56,723 nt of DNA, taken from positions 1 to 56,723 of the forward strand of contig JAKUUM010000012.1 in assembly GCA_022447065.1 (NCBI GenBank), given 5' to 3'. Position 1 is the first letter of the stretch; the number at the start of each line of letters is the position of its first letter. Origin of the DNA: SAR86 cluster bacterium (GTDB lineage Bacteria > Pseudomonadota > Gammaproteobacteria > Magnimaribacterales > Magnimaribacteraceae). The position numbers were made by a program, and so were the translations under genes. Shown here piece after piece: positions 52,747 to 56,723 of the stretch. The notes beneath the pieces were generated by a model. That model worked only from the letters and a program-made list of their open reading frames with translations. It was not told the origin of the DNA and did no database searches.

Positions 52747-55158
52747 TTAAAAGGATTTACGCCACTCAATCCCCAGATGCCTTGGCTGACCCCAGTAATC
52801 TGCAACATATCCTAATCCAGGATCAATGCCTCCCACTTGTTCATCTCCAGCCAGGTCTAACATATTGTAGATATAATCTTTATCAGTTAGGTTAGTTCCC
52901 CACAGTGTTAAGGTGGTCCTTCCATCAGCTAGATTCCAAGAAACCCTACCATCCAACAAGCTATAAGCAGGTGTAAAAGAGGTTGGTGTATTTTCCAAAG
53001 TAAAGTATTGATCGTCTTTTCTTGTTAAGCCTAATTGACTGACCACATCGCCTCCAGAAGGAAGTGACTTGGTATAAATAACACTAATGTCAAAAGTGTC
53101 AGTCGGTCCATCATTACCATAACCAATTCCACTTAGATCCCTTGTTACTATGCTCTCCTCTAAAGTTACTGGATCGTAGATATTATCTTCAACCAAAAAC
53201 TTATCGTAATTGCCATCCAAATGCCCAAAAACCATAGTAATAGCCCAACTCTCACTCAGTTGTGCCAATAATTCTACTTCTAGACCTATTAGTGTCGCTT
53301 CTTGTGCATTTATTAAATCTGCAGTTGGCTGACCTCTAACAATACGTCCCACGGTTATTTGCTGATTTTCATAAGAATTGTGGAAAGCTGTTACGTTAAG
53401 TCTTACTTTCCCATCTCTTAGCGTTGTTTTAGCTCCGAATTCAAGGTTGTCTGAATTCTCCGGTAAGTAAGCCCGCATAGCAATGTCTTGGTTAAATCCA
53501 CCACTAGAATATCCAACACTGTAACTTCCATACAACAACACATTGTCATTGTATTGGTAACCTAAAATAGCTCTTGGTGAAGTTTCGCTGTATTCCACTT
53601 CTTGATAACACCTGTCACTTAATGGAACCAAAGTACCGCCGCCTACATCTATCGTGGGCATTCCGGGGCAAAGATAAGTTGGGTCGAAAGCACCGCCATA
53701 GAGAGTCTGCCATCTAGTAAACTCTCTAGTGTCATTGGTTCTTCTAACACCTACTGTGAGATCAAGTTGGTCATTAATTTGGTAAGTTCCTTCCAAGAAA
53801 AATGCATCATTCTTATTGGTGACATCGTAGCCTTGAGTTCTGCTGCCATAAGCTTGAGTTCCTAAAGCAATATTTGCAAGACCAGGTATATAAAAAACAG
53901 GCCAAACTGTAGCTGCAGGTGGTAAAACGCCTCTGAACAGAGGAACGTCTATGTCCTCTAGAGAGTTCTCTTCAAATATGTACGCCCCGATCACCCAGTC
54001 AAAAGAATCCGTACTTCCATTCAATCTAATTTCATGAGAAGTAACATTGTTTTCACTGCTATTATTGAGCACATCAATTAAATTTGATAATCCGCTGATC
54101 CCTGGTCCATTTCCGTAATTCCATCCCCAACTGCCATTAAAGTTTTCTATTTCTCTTTTGTTTGAAATAAAAATTAATTCTCCAATTGATAAATCAAATT
54201 TTTGGGTATAAGTATAAGAGCTCACTTGGCTTTCAGTATCTAGTCTTGGTGCATTGTCGTAAGAATGCTTTCTTGAACTATTCCTACAATTTGCTTTCAT
54301 TGAATCGTAAGTACCAAAAATAAATCCAACAGCTTTTAAGCCTCCTGCTAATGCGCCATTTTCAGGTCCTGTAAAACGACAACTTCCTAAAGCAGTCAAT
54401 TCATCGGCTTCAAAACGATCAAAAGTAAACCTTCCGTTATAGATATCTCCTGTCCAAGCCATTGAAGCCCTGTATGAAGTTGAATTTTCATTGCCGTGGT
54501 TCTTCCCAGAATAAGTATTTAGCATATGACCATCAGTTTCTTTACTGTAAATTGCAAACCTAGCTGCCATCTTGTCCGATAAAGGAACGTTGAGCATGCC
54601 TCCAAACATCTTATGCTGCTCGGTACCATAGCCTATCTTGAAATTTGCTTCTCGTTCTTCAGAGGGGGCTTTAGTAATGATATGAATCAAGCCGGCAGTG
54701 GTGTTTCTTCCAAAAAGAGTTCCCTGGGGACCTCTTAAAACTTCTACTCTCTCAATATCCATCAAATCAACTAGGCCTCCTTGTGGCCGACTTAAGTAAA
54801 CCCCATCAATATATATCCCAATTTTTGGATCTTGTGTTGCTGACCAATTCACTTGACCTATTCCACGTAGAAAAACTTGTGTTGCAGAAGCATTAACCGA
54901 GGAATATTCAAAATCCAAATTAGGTGTGATCCTTTCAATATCCTTAATCTCCGTTATGTTTCTGGCTTCTAACTGAGCTGCTGATAATGCAGTGATAGGT
55001 ATAGGAACTGATTGGGCCGTTTCCTCTCTCATTCTTGCTGTTACCACTATCTCTTCTATTAATCCTCCATCAGCTTCCTCTTCAGCATATATAACTGCTA
55101 AAGGAATCAATAATAGTGAACAAATAGTTAGTTTTGATAAAAATTTAACAATTCTCAT
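52747..55158 (-). CDS. TonB-dependent receptor
   Basis: An 803-residue outer-membrane receptor. The start is the ATG at 55158, because GGAGGG at 55162-55167 lies at proper spacing; ten further codons upstream (to 55188) are open but have no such site. After the signal peptide the TonB box and plug begin at EEIVVTARMREETAQSVPI. The plug contains TALSAAQLEARN, FLRGIGQVNWS, ERVEVLRGPQGTLFGRN, and the barrel ends near YVADYWGQPRHLGIEW then RKSF. It imports siderophores, vitamin or carbohydrate-like ligands; none can be specified. It differs from the Oar-type receptor in lacking the N-terminal regulatory-like domain. Confidence 0.94.
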   Translation of the reverse strand: MRIVKFLSKLTICSLLLIPLAVIYAEEEADGGLIEEIVVTARMREETAQSVPIPITALSAAQLEARNITEIKDIERITPNLDFEYSSVNASATQVFLRGIGQVNWSATQDPKIGIYIDGVYLSRPQGGLVDLMDIERVEVLRGPQGTLFGRNTTAGLIHIITKAPSEEREANFKIGYGTEQHKMFGGMLNVPLSDKMAARFAIYSKETDGHMLNTYSGKNHGNENSTSYRASMAWTGDIYNGRFTFDRFEADELTALGSCRFTGPENGALAGGLKAVGFIFGTYDSMKANCRNSSRKHSYDNAPRLDTESQVSSYTYTQKFDLSIGELIFISNKREIENFNGSWGWNYGNGPGISGLSNLIDVLNNSSENNVTSHEIRLNGSTDSFDWVIGAYIFEENSLEDIDVPLFRGVLPPAATVWPVFYIPGLANIALGTQAYGSRTQGYDVTNKNDAFFLEGTYQINDQLDLTVGVRRTNDTREFTRWQTLYGGAFDPTYLCPGMPTIDVGGGTLVPLSDRCYQEVEYSETSPRAILGYQYNDNVLLYGSYSVGYSSGGFNQDIAMRAYLPENSDNLEFGAKTTLRDGKVRLNVTAFHNSYENQQITVGRIVRGQPTADLINAQEATLIGLEVELLAQLSESWAITMVFGHLDGNYDKFLVEDNIYDPVTLEESIVTRDLSGIGYGNDGPTDTFDISVIYTKSLPSGGDVVSQLGLTRKDDQYFTLENTPTSFTPAYSLLDGRVSWNLADGRTTLTLWGTNLTDKDYIYNMLDLAGDEQVGGIDPGLGYVADYWGQPRHLGIEWRKSF

Positions 55159-55279
55159 AATCCCTCCAAATTTGGATTCATCTAACATAATACTTCATTT
55201 ATTAAACCTTTAAAGAAATTATATCCAGAAAAAAATGTGTAAATACTTGTATATAACTACTTTAAATTTTTTTAATTGC

Positions 55280-55369
55280 TGGCGGAGAGAGAGGGATTCG
55301 AACCCTCGAAGGGTGTTAGCCCTTACACGCTTTCCAAGCGAGCGCATTCAACCACTCTGCCACCTCTCC
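55280..55369 (-). tRNA. tRNA-Ser (anticodon GGA)
   Basis: A 90-base class II tRNA: acceptor GGAGAGG with CTCTCCG and encoded CCA, anticodon loop TTGGAAA (GGA, reading TCC/TCT), a long variable arm (about 16 bases, GGGCTAACACCC-like stem) and T arm GGTTCGAATCC. It stands alone between TonB receptor 2 and an SDR gene. The long variable arm is the one recognised by the SerS coiled coil. Confidence 0.95.
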
Positions 55370-55519
55370 ATTTCAATCTCTTACTTAACATTTAACACAA
55401 ATTCTTTTAAAAAGAGAATCTCACTGAGTTAGAACTTTTGTATTTTACTGTCAGTAGCCACAATTTGAATATAAATCTAATAAAGGCTACTATCCAATCA
55501 AGGTAACTGGAGTGCAATT

Positions 55520-56335
55520 ATGAACATAAAAGATATGCAATTTGTTATTACAGGGTCAGGTGCAGGCATTGGTGCTGGCACAGCCCTAAGAGCTGCAAGT
55601 TATGGAGCTAAGATCATGTTGTCAGATATTAATGATGAGAATGGCCAGAGTATTGTTGAATCAATTCGAGCTAAGGGTGGGACAGCCTTCTACAAGCACT
55701 GTGATGTCACCAATGAGAACCAAGTAAAAGAATTGATGAGTGAGGCTCAGAAACAACTCGGTGGAATTGACGTGTTACATAATAATGCAGGTGTCCACGA
55801 GAGTATGATTAGTGAGGATTTAAGTTTAGATACTATGAGCCTTGAAACCTTTCATAAGGTTATGGATATAAACGTTACAGGTTCATGGTTGTGTGCAAAG
55901 TATGCACTCCCTTACCTTCGCAAAAGCAAATATGCTTCTATTATCAATGCAGGTTCAACAAGCTCTGTTGCGGGCTATCCTAACTGTGTTGCTTATGGCA
56001 CAAGCAAAGGGGCAGTCATGCAAATGACTAAAATGCTTGCAGTAGATCTGGCAATTGATAGCATTCGGGTAAACTGCTATTGTCCTGGTTCAATTCACAC
56101 CCAAATGGTTGATAATTTCCTTGATGCAGCACCTGATCCTACCGCGATGCTTAATACCATGACGATGACTCATCTAATTCCAAGAATGGGCAAGCCAAAG
56201 GACGTAGCTGAACTGGTTTGTTTTTTAGCAAGCCCTGAGGCTAGTTTTGTGAACGGGGCGGTATGGCTAATAGATGGCGGTTCTTTAGCGTGGCGTGGTA
56301 CCTTAGACGTTCTTGGAATGGGAGATAATATATGA
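55520..56335 (+). CDS. Short-chain dehydrogenase/reductase
   Basis: The 271-residue classical SDR has TGSGAGIG (11-18), HNNAGVHE, the catalytic Ser in NAGSTSSVAG, Tyr-x-x-x-Lys in YGTSKGA, and the C-terminal NGAVWLIDGGSL. The cofactor is NAD(H) by the Asp at the end of beta-2 (LSDIND). It resembles cyclic-alcohol dehydrogenases of steroid or aromatic degradation. Its stop overlaps the start of the following SnoaL-like gene (ATGA), so they form a translationally coupled pair. Slightly higher GC (43 per cent on one hand-counted line) than the local average. Confidence 0.92.
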   Translation: MNIKDMQFVITGSGAGIGAGTALRAASYGAKIMLSDINDENGQSIVESIRAKGGTAFYKHCDVTNENQVKELMSEAQKQLGGIDVLHNNAGVHESMISEDLSLDTMSLETFHKVMDINVTGSWLCAKYALPYLRKSKYASIINAGSTSSVAGYPNCVAYGTSKGAVMQMTKMLAVDLAIDSIRVNCYCPGSIHTQMVDNFLDAAPDPTAMLNTMTMTHLIPRMGKPKDVAELVCFLASPEASFVNGAVWLIDGGSLAWRGTLDVLGMGDNI

Positions 56336-56723
56336 CAGAACCACTCAGTGAAGTAGATAAACTTAAGATTTCAGAGTTATTATCACGTGCAGCTTATGCA
56401 TTAGATGAACGTGATGTTGACATGCTTTCAGCTTGTTTTTCTGAAGAAGCTAATTTTACTATGCGAATTGCGGGAGGTGACATGATTGGTCCTTTTGAAG
56501 GACGAGAAAGTGTTATGAAACTGATGACAGGCTCGATGGATCAACAGACGGATAAAAGACGACATGTTGTATCCAATATATTTTTTGAATCTGGTGAAGG
56601 CAATAATGCTTCAGTGGTCTCCAACTTGACTTTGTTCGCAACCGAAAACGAAGAGATTCAAGTACTTTCTGCTGGTGTGTATCATGATCAAGTAGTAAAG
56701 ATAGACAATAACTGGGAGCTACA
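56332..56723 (+). CDS. SnoaL-like (NTF2 fold) protein, 3' end outside window
   Basis: An open frame of 130 codons runs off the window end, starting at the ATG at 56332. It begins MTEPLSEVDKLKISELLSRAAYALDERDVDMLSACFSEEANF, the usual SnoaL opening (SnoaL_4-type), then GPFEGRESVMKLM, VVSNIFFE and VVSNLTLF in the typical order. Such proteins accompany SDRs in polyketide, steroid and aromatic pathways, and coupling with the upstream SDR supports the same here. The catalytic residues are not evident. Confidence 0.85.
   Translation, partial: MTEPLSEVDKLKISELLSRAAYALDERDVDMLSACFSEEANFTMRIAGGDMIGPFEGRESVMKLMTGSMDQQTDKRRHVVSNIFFESGEGNNASVVSNLTLFATENEEIQVLSAGVYHDQVVKIDNNWEL

Noticed and set aside
55159-55188. 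Ten-codon extension of TonB receptor 2
   Set aside because: It precedes the signal peptide and places a strong GGAGGG ribosome site inside the coding region; the ATG at 55158 fits better.

Overview
The window reads as a chromosomal segment of an AT-rich marine-type gammaproteobacterium. The core genes (RhlE, SerS-LolA-FtsK, TrxB, SohB, CsrA next to a tRNA-Arg, TusD/TusC relics) are gammaproteobacterial. The filling is rich in TonB-dependent receptors, alpha/beta hydrolases, metallo-beta-lactamase-fold enzymes, amidohydrolases, 2-oxoglutarate oxygenases and SnoaL-like small enzymes, with very short intergenic gaps. This resembles streamlined surface-ocean heterotrophs such as SAR86; that placement is inference from gene content, not a phylogeny. 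No rRNA, insertion sequence, integrase, prophage or CRISPR array was seen. No gene-free stretch exceeds about 300 bases.

Layout. 1-5.2 kb: 3' part of rhlE, then a small accessory patch (epoxide-hydrolase-like protein, SnoaL-like protein, small membrane protein), a diverged second copy of the rhlE 3' end, and a GC-richer aldo/keto reductase plus amidohydrolase. 5.2-10.8 kb: a five-gene minus-strand operon (MATE exporter, alkylsulfatase-like lipoprotein, enoyl-CoA hydratase, aminotransferase, GST). 10.9-14.6 kb: a nucleoside-salvage neighbourhood (thymidine kinase, CNT nucleoside transporter, an isopenicillin-N-synthase-type oxygenase overlapping the transporter, and a PfkB/adenosine-kinase-like kinase), closed by a bidirectional terminator. 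14.6-17.8 kb: an Oar-type TonB-dependent receptor. 18-23 kb: tusD and tusC relics, each with a single in-frame stop, facing serS-lolA-ftsK. 23-32 kb: trxB plus enoyl-CoA hydratase; an operon of SDR, sohB, acuI and a 42-residue membrane protein; a TorF-type porin behind a textbook sigma-54 promoter; an acyltransferase, a GDPD and a UMF1-type MFS transporter. 32-39.6 kb: a 36-residue membrane protein, a nitronate-monooxygenase-like enzyme, and a six-gene minus-strand operon (N-acyl-D-amino-acid deacylase, Smr, TauD, dihydroorotase, amidase, PhyH). 39.8-47.2 kb: a secreted metalloprotease, a hydrolase, a DDN-type protein and CDGSH protein directly behind tRNA-Gly, phosphatidylcholine synthase, MAPEG and a secreted M20 amidohydrolase. 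47.2-56.7 kb: tRNA-Arg, csrA, DoxX, a PQQ-propeller lipoprotein with DUF169, a periplasmic MBL protein, a hydrolase, a second TonB receptor, tRNA-Ser, and an SDR plus SnoaL pair cut by the window end.

Together the genes suggest a scavenging life style: outer-membrane TonB receptors and a porin bring in substrates, secreted or lipid-anchored hydrolases attack peptides, sulfate esters and amides, and cytoplasmic oxygenases, hydratases and dehydrogenases process the products. The points most worth a second look are the doubly interrupted tusDC locus, the sigma-54 promoter of the TorF porin, the rhlE 3'-end duplication, the six-gene amide/dioxygenase operon, the oxygenase inside the nucleoside locus, and the tRNA-Gly/CDGSH junction.
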